From contig CBDCWO010000006.1 in assembly GCA_965223405.1 (NCBI GenBank), positions 4,402,001 to 4,466,000 of the forward strand: a stretch of 64,000 nt of DNA, given 5' to 3'. The notes beneath the pieces are model-generated. The model worked only from the letters and a program-made list of their open reading frames with translations, was not told where the DNA came from and searched no databases. Shown here piece by piece: positions 56,380-64,000 of this stretch; positions within the stretch are counted from its first letter, which is position 1, and every line of letters begins with the position of its first letter. The stretch is from CBDCWO01 sp965223405 (lineage in GTDB: Bacteria > Bacteroidota > Bacteroidia > Chitinophagales > Saprospiraceae). A program made the translations under genes and the position numbers.

Positions 56380-57780
56380 CTATTTCTCCTTTCTAAACCA
56401 TAAATTCCGTACCCGCCCATTGCTGGCTTTTACTCCTTCAATTTGTTGGTTTGCCGACCTTTGAACATGCAGGATTCCCCAGGGAAGGTTGGAATCGAAC
56501 CGGTCTTTTCCCAGATACTTCATTTCACTTTTCCCATGCCGGGGATGGAATGCAAAAAGCTGACGGTGATCCCCCTCAATCCAATAGCTGGTTCTTAGTT
56601 CAGGGCTGAAATATTCACCGACCAGTTCCATGGCTAAGGGTGAAGGGATATCGGGTGGTTGTAGGGAATTCCTGGTAGTACTGTTCGAGTTGATTTGAAG
56701 AGGGGGAAGATTGGATAATATTTCTATGATGCGATTGATCTTTCCCTGTATACCTGCACGGTTAAAATTGGTTATAACTGCGATGTGATATCCCAAGTCC
56801 GTCAACGATGCAGTTCCTGAACGATATCCCCCTATAGATCCACCATGTCCATACTTGTGAATACCCCGATAAGTGCTGTGCCTAACACCCAATGCATATT
56901 GCAGCGTATCACCATTGTTTAGAATCCCGGGAGTTAGCATCTTACGGATCATTTTCCGGGAGCCGACAACCGGTTCTTCAATATTTCGCATCCATTTCAG
57001 CAGGTCAGGAATATTGGTATGTATATTGCCGGAACCGGTGTATCCCCAATAAGGTACCAAGGCATACCAGTTTTTGTCAACCTGGTTAAAATAATAGGAA
57101 TTTGCCAGGTTCTTATTTACCCGGTGATACTTATCTTCCACATAGGTATGATTCATATTTAAGGGTCGAAATACATTCACTTCCATCCAATCCCGAAAAG
57201 ATTGACCACTAATCCGCTCGATAATCATCGCACAGAGGATGTATCCTGTGTTGCAATAAAGATATTCATCCCCTGGAGTGAAATTTAAATCTTGCTGATC
57301 CTGCATAAATCGTAATAGATCCTGGTTAGTCCTGCTATCATCCCCCCTCCATCCGGCCATGCTCAACAAGGCATGCAGACTCCTCAAACCGCTGGTGTGA
57401 TTAAGCATTTGGCGTATGGTTACCGGATGGGCAAATTCAGGTATTTCAGGGATGAATTTTTGTAATGGATCATCCAAGGAAAGCAATCCTCGCTCCTGTA
57501 AAAGCAATATTCCGAATGCAGTGAACTGTTTGGATACGGAGGCCACATTAAAGCGGGTGGCAAAGTCATTCGGAATTTGATACTCTAAGCTTGCCAATCC
57601 GAATCCTTTCGCATATATAATCCTTCCTCCTCTCATGATCCCTACCGCCCCTCCCGGGTGACCCGGGGAATTCCAGGACATAAAAATCGAATCCACTTTA
57701 AGGTCGAAATCTACCGGTTGGGCCTCTATACTCCAAGCCGAACATGTAACAACACAGCTTAAAATGATCCATTTTTTCAT
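56380..57780 (-). CDS. Secreted serine hydrolase, beta-lactamase/PBP4 (class C) family
   Basis: 466 residues with a signal peptide (ending SIEAQ). The active-site motifs are Ser-Val-Ser-Lys in NVASVSKQFTA (SxxK), Tyr-Cys-Asn in YLYCNTGY (YxN), and His-Gly-Gly in KYGHGGSIGG (third motif). The C-terminal 100 residues form an additional beta domain. Such proteins are often D-amino-acid peptidases or esterases rather than true beta-lactamases. Alone on its transcript. Confidence 0.92.
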   Translation of the reverse strand: MKKWIILSCVVTCSAWSIEAQPVDFDLKVDSIFMSWNSPGHPGGAVGIMRGGRIIYAKGFGLASLEYQIPNDFATRFNVASVSKQFTAFGILLLQERGLLSLDDPLQKFIPEIPEFAHPVTIRQMLNHTSGLRSLHALLSMAGWRGDDSRTNQDLLRFMQDQQDLNFTPGDEYLYCNTGYILCAMIIERISGQSFRDWMEVNVFRPLNMNHTYVEDKYHRVNKNLANSYYFNQVDKNWYALVPYWGYTGSGNIHTNIPDLLKWMRNIEEPVVGSRKMIRKMLTPGILNNGDTLQYALGVRHSTYRGIHKYGHGGSIGGYRSGTASLTDLGYHIAVITNFNRAGIQGKINRIIEILSNLPPLQINSNSTTRNSLQPPDIPSPLAMELVGEYFSPELRTSYWIEGDHRQLFAFHPRHGKSEMKYLGKDRFDSNLPWGILHVQRSANQQIEGVKASNGRVRNLWFRKEK

Positions 57781-57838
57781 AAGCCATAATATTTTTATTT
57801 AGAATTGGCGGTTTTTAGCAATCACGGAATCCAATGGA

Positions 57839-60301
57839 CTAATAAGGATCCACATCAATATTGATTCGGATATTTCCATATCCTGTCTGTTGTCTTATTT
57901 CTGCCGTAAATTCATGGAGATCCTGCTTGATTCGATCTATCAAGATCGGATTTTTTTCCATTTTTATATACACGTGACGAATATATTGATTTCTTACTCT
58001 ACTAATGATTGGTTCGCTTGGACCCCGGATACGTCCTCCGTAGGTTTTACGCAACATATTTGACAAAGATTTGGCGGCCTCCTGGACTAATCTCGGTTTC
58101 TTATGCTTGAGGATGATCAGTATAATCCGGGTATATGGAGGATAAAGATACTGTTTTCTATCGGCCATTTCCTTGGCGTAGAAGGAGGGGTAATGACCTT
58201 TGATCACATCTTTTAAGACAGGATGCTCAGGATGATAGGTTTGGATCACCACCTGTCCTTTTTTATCTTTTCTACCTGCTCTGCCGCTGACTTGAGTAAT
58301 TAATTGAAAGGCTCTTTCGGTGGCTCTGAAGTCCGGATAACTCAACAATTGGTCTACCAGTATGATCCCAACCAGGCCGATCCCTTCAAAATCAAGGCCT
58401 TTGGTAACCATTTGAGTTCCTATCAAGATATCTATTTTTCCGGCACTCAGATCATTTAGCAAGTTCTCCTGAGATCTGCGGGTCCGAACCGAATCAAGAT
58501 CCATCCGGGCTACTTTTGCCAACGGGAATAGTTCTTTTAAATTGGATTCCAACTTCTCCGTACCAAAACCCTTTAGCTCAAGTTGTGAACTTCCACAGTC
58601 AGGGCAAAATTTGGGAATTTCCGATTGATAGGAACAATAGTGACAGACCAACTTGTGTAAATATCGATGGTAGGTTTGGCTAACATCACAGTGGATACAT
58701 TGCGCATGCCATTTACAGACTTTACAGTGTAAGTAGGGCGAAAACCCTCTCCGGTTTTGAAACAGGATAATTTGTCTTTTTTCCAATAGCGTTTTCTGTA
58801 TCCTCTCCAGAAGAATGGGACTATATTCATGTACCATCAGTCTTTTCTTCACATAGGGTTTTAGGTCGATGATCTCTATTTCCGGAAGCTTGGCTGATCC
58901 GATGCGTTCGGAGATTTCAACCAGCGCGTATTTGTGATTTTGCGTGTTGTAGTAAGATTCAAATGCCGGAGTGGCGCTGCCCAGAACGATTTGAGCATTC
59001 CAAATCTTTGCCAATACTAAAGCAGAATCTCGGGCATTATATCGAGGAGCAGGGTCATCCTGTTTATAGGACGGATCATGCTCTTCATCAACGATGATCA
59101 ATCCCAAGTCCCGAAAGGGCAAGAATAAGGCGGACCTGGCCCCCAATATCAGAGGTTTCCCGGCGTGAGTCGATTTCCAAACCTCAACTCGTTCGTTGTT
59201 ATTGAGTTTGGAGTGAAAGATCAGGGAGTCCGAGCCAAAAACCTTATTTACTCTTTCAATAATTTGCGTGGTTAATCCGATTTCGGGTAATAGATAGAGG
59301 ACTTGTTTTCCTGAGTTTATAACTTCCCTGGCAAGCTCCATGTAGATTCGGGTCTTTCCACTACCAGTGATGCCATGTAGCAAGACAGGCTGTTGTTTGC
59401 TGAAATGCAGGTTGATCGAGACTAAAGCATCTTGCTGAATGGCCGTTAAATCGGGAAGTTTTTGGATTTCACCTTGCATCCATGAGATCCTGCTCACCAC
59501 ACGTTCGGATAAGACAAAAATACCTTTCTTTTCCAAAGCTCGGATAGTTGACGAATTGATGGAATCGTTTAGGTATAAATCTTTCTTTTGGATGTCTGTC
59601 GTTTGGGTACGCAACTTAAAATAATGTAACAGTACCTCTGTTTGCTTTTCTGATCTTTTAGTTAATTCGAATACATCTTGGGGATTAGTAGAATAATCCG
59701 GATGTAGTTCTACAAATTCTGCTTTACGAGGTTTATATTTTTTGTGCAGCTCTTCCTTGATTAAGAGTATGCCTTTCTTCAACAAAGATTGAATAGTTGG
59801 GTATACCGTCTTTTGCTGCAAAATATCCTGAATATCCTGAATTTTTAGTTCGTGTTGTATCGAAAGGGCCTCGGCGATCAGATATTCCTTATCATTCAAG
59901 TGCTCAAAATCTTCCTGATAACCAGGATTCAGGATAATGGTGGTTTCACTCGTCAATTTCAGACTAGCTGGAAGAGCGGCATTCATAACTTCCCCCAATG
60001 TACACTGATAATATTGTGAAATCCATTTCCAGAATTGTACATCTTTCGAACTAATAATAGGTTGATCGTCGAGTAAGGTCAGAATGGGTTTGACTTTATA
60101 GGGTTTTGTTTCAACGTTTTCAACAGAGATAACTAATCCGGAATACAGTTTACTTTTTCCAAATTGGACCTCCACACGGATCCCAGGCTTTACCTGATCT
60201 TTTAACTCTTCTGGAATAGAATAGGAATAGGGCTTGGGAATGGCCAATGGCAATATCACCTGTGCAAATAACAAGTCCTCCGACGAAAGATTTGTGCTCA
60301 T
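57839..60301 (-). CDS. priA: Primosomal protein N' (replication restart helicase PriA)
   Basis: 820 residues. N-terminal 3'-DNA-binding domain (YSYSIPEELKDQVKPGIRVEVQFGKSKLYSGLV), helicase with Walker A LHGITGSGKTRIY, DEEH box IIVDEEHDPSYKQDD, and ILGSATPAFES. The zinc-binding insertion has paired cysteines (CKVCKWHAQCIHC, CHYCSYQ, CPDCGS), then GTQMVTKGLDFEG and QVSGRAGR. It reloads the replication machinery at stalled forks. Confidence 0.97.
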   Translation of the reverse strand: MSTNLSSEDLLFAQVILPLAIPKPYSYSIPEELKDQVKPGIRVEVQFGKSKLYSGLVISVENVETKPYKVKPILTLLDDQPIISSKDVQFWKWISQYYQCTLGEVMNAALPASLKLTSETTIILNPGYQEDFEHLNDKEYLIAEALSIQHELKIQDIQDILQQKTVYPTIQSLLKKGILLIKEELHKKYKPRKAEFVELHPDYSTNPQDVFELTKRSEKQTEVLLHYFKLRTQTTDIQKKDLYLNDSINSSTIRALEKKGIFVLSERVVSRISWMQGEIQKLPDLTAIQQDALVSINLHFSKQQPVLLHGITGSGKTRIYMELAREVINSGKQVLYLLPEIGLTTQIIERVNKVFGSDSLIFHSKLNNNERVEVWKSTHAGKPLILGARSALFLPFRDLGLIIVDEEHDPSYKQDDPAPRYNARDSALVLAKIWNAQIVLGSATPAFESYYNTQNHKYALVEISERIGSAKLPEIEIIDLKPYVKKRLMVHEYSPILLERIQKTLLEKRQIILFQNRRGFSPYLHCKVCKWHAQCIHCDVSQTYHRYLHKLVCHYCSYQSEIPKFCPDCGSSQLELKGFGTEKLESNLKELFPLAKVARMDLDSVRTRRSQENLLNDLSAGKIDILIGTQMVTKGLDFEGIGLVGIILVDQLLSYPDFRATERAFQLITQVSGRAGRKDKKGQVVIQTYHPEHPVLKDVIKGHYPSFYAKEMADRKQYLYPPYTRIILIILKHKKPRLVQEAAKSLSNMLRKTYGGRIRGPSEPIISRVRNQYIRHVYIKMEKNPILIDRIKQDLHEFTAEIRQQTGYGNIRINIDVDPY

Positions 60302-60850
60302 TAAATTTTACAAAAATAGTGATACAAAGATGATATAATTTTGCATATCTACCTTGTAGCTTGAGCTGGATTGATAAAGGATAACATATCCAGTGCGTTA
60401 AGAACGAAATTTAATATGACAGAGAAAGCCAAAATCTTTTGGTTTGGACTCACCAGTGAGATCATTCTGAAAAGTAGGTTTAGGGATAGAGTTACTAGGA
60501 ATACATTTAGTATATTTATAATGTGTTTAGAACGAGCAAAAAGTCAAAAGAAGCAAAGTTGCTTGAAGGGATGACCCAAGACTTGGAATTGGTGAGACAA
60601 TCTTGAAATTCCTCAACAACTATATTACTCAACAAAAAAGAACACCATTTGAAGTTAACTTTTCAAAAGGAGTATTCCAGTTCTTAATTGAAAATCAAAT
60701 TAATGTGGATCGGGATTATTTACCCAAATTCTTTAATGGATTGTGAAGGTACCGCTCCCCTGGAGCTCCTAAACAATAAACCATCAATATCCAGGGTCTT
60801 ACGGCCCTGGCAACAATCTTTCGTCCCGATGGGACAAGCACTAATCACAA
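60302..60850. other. Non-coding gap with gene remnants
   Basis: No intact gene. Between about 60540 and 60730 two adjoining frames look like the broken end of one coding sequence: EAKLLEGMTQDLELVRQS then, after a frame change, TPFEVNFSKGVFQFLIENQ and a stop. The family is not recognised. The right end holds REP-like palindromes. Confidence 0.4.
60791..60835. repeat. REP-like palindrome pair
   Basis: CCAGGG-TCTTACGG-CCCTGG (60791-60810) is followed by GTCCC-GAT-GGGAC (60823-60835). The paired hairpins resemble intergenic REP elements found in many copies in other genomes. Only one copy is seen in this window. Confidence 0.55.
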
Positions 60851-62098
60851 TTAACTGCGAATGGCCTCTACCGGATCCATCTTGGCGGCCCGGAAAGCGG
60901 GTATAATGCCTGATAAGACCCCGATAAAAACACTTATTGATACTCCAATAATGATATTTTTTACCGGAAGGAAAAAGGTAAATCCAGAGGCTGCAGTGGC
61001 CGCTTTTGTAATTCCAAATACCAATACCAAAGCTATTGCTCCCCCTATAAAGCAGAGAATCACCGACTCAATCAGAAATTCGGTAAGAATTACACCCCGT
61101 GGTGCTCCCAACGCTTTTTTTACACCGATTTGATTGGTCCTTTCCTTTACAGATACAAACATAATATTGGCTACACTAAACATGCCGACTAGGAGGGCAA
61201 AAGAGCCAATAACTAATCCAACCATACTCAAGATGGTAAATATTGGCTTCAATAAGTTGGTGAGGGTGGAAAGTTCGTTAATCGCAAAATCGTCTTTTTC
61301 TTTCGGTTTGAGTCGACGGTGAGATCTTAGAACTCCGGTGATTTCTTCTCGCAGGTCTTCCAAATTTGATCTGTTGTTTGCTTTGACATTGAGCATAGTT
61401 CCCCAAGAATATCGCACATTAATCATTTTTTTAGCCTGAACATAACCTATGATTACAGCACGGTCGAATGGAATAACATTGATAAGTGAATTCCCCTCTT
61501 TCTTAAGTATTCCAATCACACGGAGTTTCCTTCCTCTGACAGTAATATATTTACCAATGGGATTGATTCCCTTAAATAGATTTTCAGCTATATTATATCC
61601 CAAAATCACCCTATTTGCTCCAGTTTCATATTCGAAAGGTGTAAAATACCGGCCTTCTTCAAATTCCAGCTGAAATATATCACCCCAATCGAAAGTGACA
61701 CCGGCCATATAGGCTCCTCGTATACTATTATTTCGGTATTTGATCACATTCGTGGGCATAAAAACAGAAAGTGAGGAAAGTTCGGAAGACTTTACTTTAC
61801 GTTTGATGGCGTCATAATCTGCGAAATCAGGCTCTGGTCGTTTTGCATATTTCCAATAGTTTTCATCCGGGTTTTCATTCCAGGGCCATTTATCAACATA
61901 AACCACATCCTTACCCAACTTTTCAAAACTATTGGCAATATTTTGCTCCAACGAATCAACTGCAGAAAATATCAAAATGATAGTGAGTACACCAATCATG
62001 ATGCCAAGTAACGTAAGAAATGACCTCAATTTATTAGACGCCAATTGTTGAAATGCGATTCGAATACTTTCAATTATCGTGTGGAAAAGAATTTTCAT
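60851..62098 (-). CDS. MacB/FtsX-type ABC transporter permease
   Basis: 415 residues from ATG 62098 (the frame opens at TTG 62119). An N-terminal helix (RSFLTLLGIMIGVLTIILIFSAVDSL), a large MacB-type periplasmic domain (about 55-270) and three C-terminal helices with the FtsX motif VKERTNQIGVKKALGAPRGVILTEFLIESV. The end AKMDPVEAIRS is also characteristic. These are mechanotransmission permeases for lipoprotein, toxin or peptide export. The partner ATPase gene is not adjacent. Confidence 0.92.
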   Translation of the reverse strand: MKILFHTIIESIRIAFQQLASNKLRSFLTLLGIMIGVLTIILIFSAVDSLEQNIANSFEKLGKDVVYVDKWPWNENPDENYWKYAKRPEPDFADYDAIKRKVKSSELSSLSVFMPTNVIKYRNNSIRGAYMAGVTFDWGDIFQLEFEEGRYFTPFEYETGANRVILGYNIAENLFKGINPIGKYITVRGRKLRVIGILKKEGNSLINVIPFDRAVIIGYVQAKKMINVRYSWGTMLNVKANNRSNLEDLREEITGVLRSHRRLKPKEKDDFAINELSTLTNLLKPIFTILSMVGLVIGSFALLVGMFSVANIMFVSVKERTNQIGVKKALGAPRGVILTEFLIESVILCFIGGAIALVLVFGITKAATAASGFTFFLPVKNIIIGVSISVFIGVLSGIIPAFRAAKMDPVEAIRS

Positions 62099-62266
62099 TA
62101 GCTCAACTATTGACACCAAGATATGGTATAATAAGAGGAGAAAATAAATTGATCGATCAATGATCTAATATATTCTGCCAACGGATTTTGCGAATAGCTG
62201 AGTAAAAGACCGGTTTTTAATTATGTTTGATTAATTTTGCCCAGATTTTTATAAAAGGAGTTATTA

Positions 62267-63334
62267 ATGAGGGCAAAGCTATCAAATTTTAATTTTGAAT
62301 TACCGCAAGAATTGATTGCACAGAGACCAGCTGATGAAAGGGATGAATCCAGGTTGATGGTCGTGCATAAAGATACTGGTAAAATCGAGCACAAAATATT
62401 TAAAGATCTAATAGACTACTTCAATGAGGAAGATTGTTTGATTTTCAATAATACTAAGGTATTTCCCGCTCGGATGTATGGAAGGAAAGAAAAGACCGGA
62501 GCTAAAATCGAGGTATTTTTATTAAGGGAATTAAATAAGGATGCCCGTCTTTGGGATGTATTGGTGGATCCTGCGCGTAAAATCCGGGTGGGTAACAAAT
62601 TGTATTTCAACGACAAAAACGGCAATGAGGTTTTAGTGGCGGAAGTTGTAGATAATACAACCTCCAGAGGAAGAACTATTCGTTTTTTTTATGATGGCCC
62701 CGACCAGGAATTTTATTCTGAATTAAAATCTTTAGGAAACACTCCACTACCCAAATATATTAAAAGAGAATCGGAAGATCTCGATAAGGAGAGGTATCAA
62801 ACCATATTTGCTAAGGTAGAAGGTGCTGTTGCCGCTCCTACTGCAGGATTGCATTTTAGTAGGGAATTGATGAAACGCTTGGAGATCAAAGGGGTTGATT
62901 TTGCCGAAGTAACCCTTCATGTGGGACTGGGAACATTTAGATCCATCGATGTAGAGGATCTTTCCAAACATAAAATGGATGCCGAATATTTTCATATTGG
63001 ACCAAATGCTGTAAATACGGTTAATAAAGCCATTCAGGAAAGGAATCATCGCATATGTGCAGTGGGAACGACCACCATGCGCTCCATTGAATCATCGGTT
63101 TCCGCAAATGCATTGTTGAAAGAAAACGAAGGTTGGACAAATCTGTTCATCTACCCACCGCATAAATTTAGCATTGCAAACAGCATGGTGACTAACTTTC
63201 ATGTCCCGAAATCAAGCTTACTGATTATGATATGTGCTTTTGGTGGTTTTGAGTTGATCATGGATGCTTACCAGGAAGCAATTAAAGAAAAATATCGTTT
63301 TTATACTTATGGCGACGCTATGTTGATTATTTAG
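62267..63334 (+). CDS. queA: S-adenosylmethionine:tRNA ribosyltransferase-isomerase
   Basis: 355 residues. FNFELPQELIAQRPADERDESRLM, FNNTKVFPARMYG, AAPTAGLHFSRELM, VTLHVGLGTFR, YFHI and TTTMRSIES are the standard QueA motifs. It builds the epoxyqueuosine ring in tRNA. A TAATTTTG box lies at 62232-62239. Length is typical. Confidence 0.97.
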   Translation: MRAKLSNFNFELPQELIAQRPADERDESRLMVVHKDTGKIEHKIFKDLIDYFNEEDCLIFNNTKVFPARMYGRKEKTGAKIEVFLLRELNKDARLWDVLVDPARKIRVGNKLYFNDKNGNEVLVAEVVDNTTSRGRTIRFFYDGPDQEFYSELKSLGNTPLPKYIKRESEDLDKERYQTIFAKVEGAVAAPTAGLHFSRELMKRLEIKGVDFAEVTLHVGLGTFRSIDVEDLSKHKMDAEYFHIGPNAVNTVNKAIQERNHRICAVGTTTMRSIESSVSANALLKENEGWTNLFIYPPHKFSIANSMVTNFHVPKSSLLIMICAFGGFELIMDAYQEAIKEKYRFYTYGDAMLII

Positions 63335-63421
63335 ATTCATAATTAACAAAGGATTTCAGCTGAATTGTCCGTCTGAAAATGTCTTCTATTTTCCTAAATT
63401 GTCCGGGGTATAAATTATTTA

Positions 63422-63452
63422 TTGCAAAACAAGATTTAGTTTAATACATTTG
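63422..63452 (+). promoter_or_regulatory. Promoter of the DUF2795 gene
   Basis: TTG at 63422-63424, 20-bp spacer, TACATTTG at 63445-63452, matching the phylum consensus about 90 bp before the ATG at 63543. Confidence 0.5.
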
Positions 63453-63542
63453 CACGATTAAAAAATCTATGTAGTGAAACTATTTAAGTAAAATGCTAGT
63501 TAACTACTTTGTTTTTTAACCTTATAAAATAATTTTGACTTA

Positions 63543-63764
63543 ATGTATTGGACACTTGAACTAGCTTATCATTTAGAAGATGCTCCCTGGCCCGCAACCA
63601 GAGATGAGTTGATCGATTATGCGATCCGGTCTGGAGCACCTTTAGAAGTGATAGAAAATCTTCAGGCAATAGAAGATGAAGGTGAGATTTATGAAAATAT
63701 GGAGGATATATGGCCCGATTATCCCCGTAAGGATGATTTTCTCTTTAATGAAGATGAGTATTAA
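63543..63764 (+). CDS. Small acidic DUF2795 protein
   Basis: 73 residues. The text MYWTLELAYHLEDAPWPATRDELIDYAIRSGAP...YENMEDIWPDYP matches the short DUF2795 proteins conserved across Bacteroidota. Strongly acidic, no signal peptide. Function unknown; such short helical proteins are possibly nucleic-acid or protein binding. Confidence 0.88.
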   Translation: MYWTLELAYHLEDAPWPATRDELIDYAIRSGAPLEVIENLQAIEDEGEIYENMEDIWPDYPRKDDFLFNEDEY

Positions 63765-63851
63765 AATGCAAAAATGATAACTTTTCTGTATTCAAGATTT
63801 AGTTAATATTTACGCTTTTCTTTTTTAGTTATCTTACCACGAAAAAGTACC

Positions 63852-64000
63852 GTGACCAACTCACAATTAATAATTGCCATTGACGGTTATTCGTCTTGTG
63901 GTAAGAGCACCTTAGCTCGCAGTTTGGCAGACTCCCTTGATTACTTATTTATTGATACCGGTGCAATGTATCGTGCAGTAACTTGGTATTTCATACATAA
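63852..64000 (+). CDS. cmk: Cytidylate kinase, N-terminal part (cut by window edge)
   Basis: 49 residues from GTG 63852 to the edge. The P-loop GYSSCGKST and the CMP-kinase motif FIDTGAMYRAVTW are clear. It phosphorylates CMP and dCMP. GTG is taken as start because no in-frame ATG precedes it closely and the N-terminus has the normal length. Confidence 0.88.
   Translation, partial: MTNSQLIIAIDGYSSCGKSTLARSLADSLDYLFIDTGAMYRAVTWYFIH

Noticed and set aside
60371..60574. 67-codon plus-strand frame after priA
   Set aside because: No recognisable motif and lies in a gap with frame-broken remnants; not supported as an intact gene.

Overview
The window is AT-rich DNA from a member of the Bacteroidota, most likely the Saprospiria lineage. 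The phylum call rests on several things: recognisable -33/-7 promoters (TTTG...TAnnTTTG) with almost no Shine-Dalgarno signals, a TonB-dependent receptor with an N-terminal carboxypeptidase-like domain, LytTR proteins, a propeller/Y_Y_Y histidine kinase, a DUF2795 protein, a PolB-type exo2 exonuclease and a ribosomal protein S16 with a long tail. The class-level call is an inference.

Region 1 (1-16.8 kb) is a carbohydrate-degradation block, almost all on the minus strand. It holds a partial BNR sialidase, a cytoplasmic uroporphyrinogen-decarboxylase-family methyltransferase, a secreted beta-propeller protein, a DUF4091 glycosidase, a GH32 fructanase, a divergent DUF2961/GH172 enzyme, an arylsulfatase, a GH-A (agarase-like) glycosidase with a twin-arginine signal, and a DUF5107-TPR protein. 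There is no SusC/SusD pair in the block. The GH32/GH172 pair points to a fructan or fructose-dianhydride substrate.

Region 2 (17.3-28.5 kb) begins with a four-gene surface-polysaccharide operon (small membrane protein, Gfo/Idh/MocA oxidoreductase, lipoprotein, polyprenyl-phosphate sugar transferase). Two orphan LytTR regulators and about 1 kb of AT-rich long repeats follow. Next is a compact cassette: a small protein with a Cys/Pro/Gly tail, a TPR-like/CHAT-like protein, a very large hybrid-type sensor kinase and a NarL response regulator. This cassette is one of the two most interesting systems here.

Region 3 (28.9-37.2 kb) carries an ExbB-ExbD-TonB energy module, a second repeat field, ubiX, a small secreted protein, and an operon of arginine deiminase, YbgC thioesterase, YihY membrane protein and folC.

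Region 4 (37.3-42.6 kb) is a five-gene operon behind a clear promoter. It encodes a coiled-coil protein, a membrane-anchored PspA/ESCRT-III-like coiled coil, a substrate-binding protein fused to an OmpA domain, an ABC permease and an ABC ATPase. It looks like an envelope-anchored uptake or sensing machine and is the other top candidate for an undescribed system.

Region 5 (43-64 kb) is mostly housekeeping: a class V aminotransferase, a coiled-coil membrane protein with a strong terminator, an exonuclease, rpe and a TonB-dependent receptor in overlapping frames, rpsP with a 200-residue acidic tail, tRNA-Ala(GGC), a PhyH-type dioxygenase, a serine hydrolase, priA, a MacB-type permease, queA, a DUF2795 protein and the start of cmk. 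Between them lie C-rich tandem repeats (49.7-50.3 kb), a decayed stretch with a truncated GIY-YIG gene after the tRNA, and REP-like palindromes near 60.8 kb.
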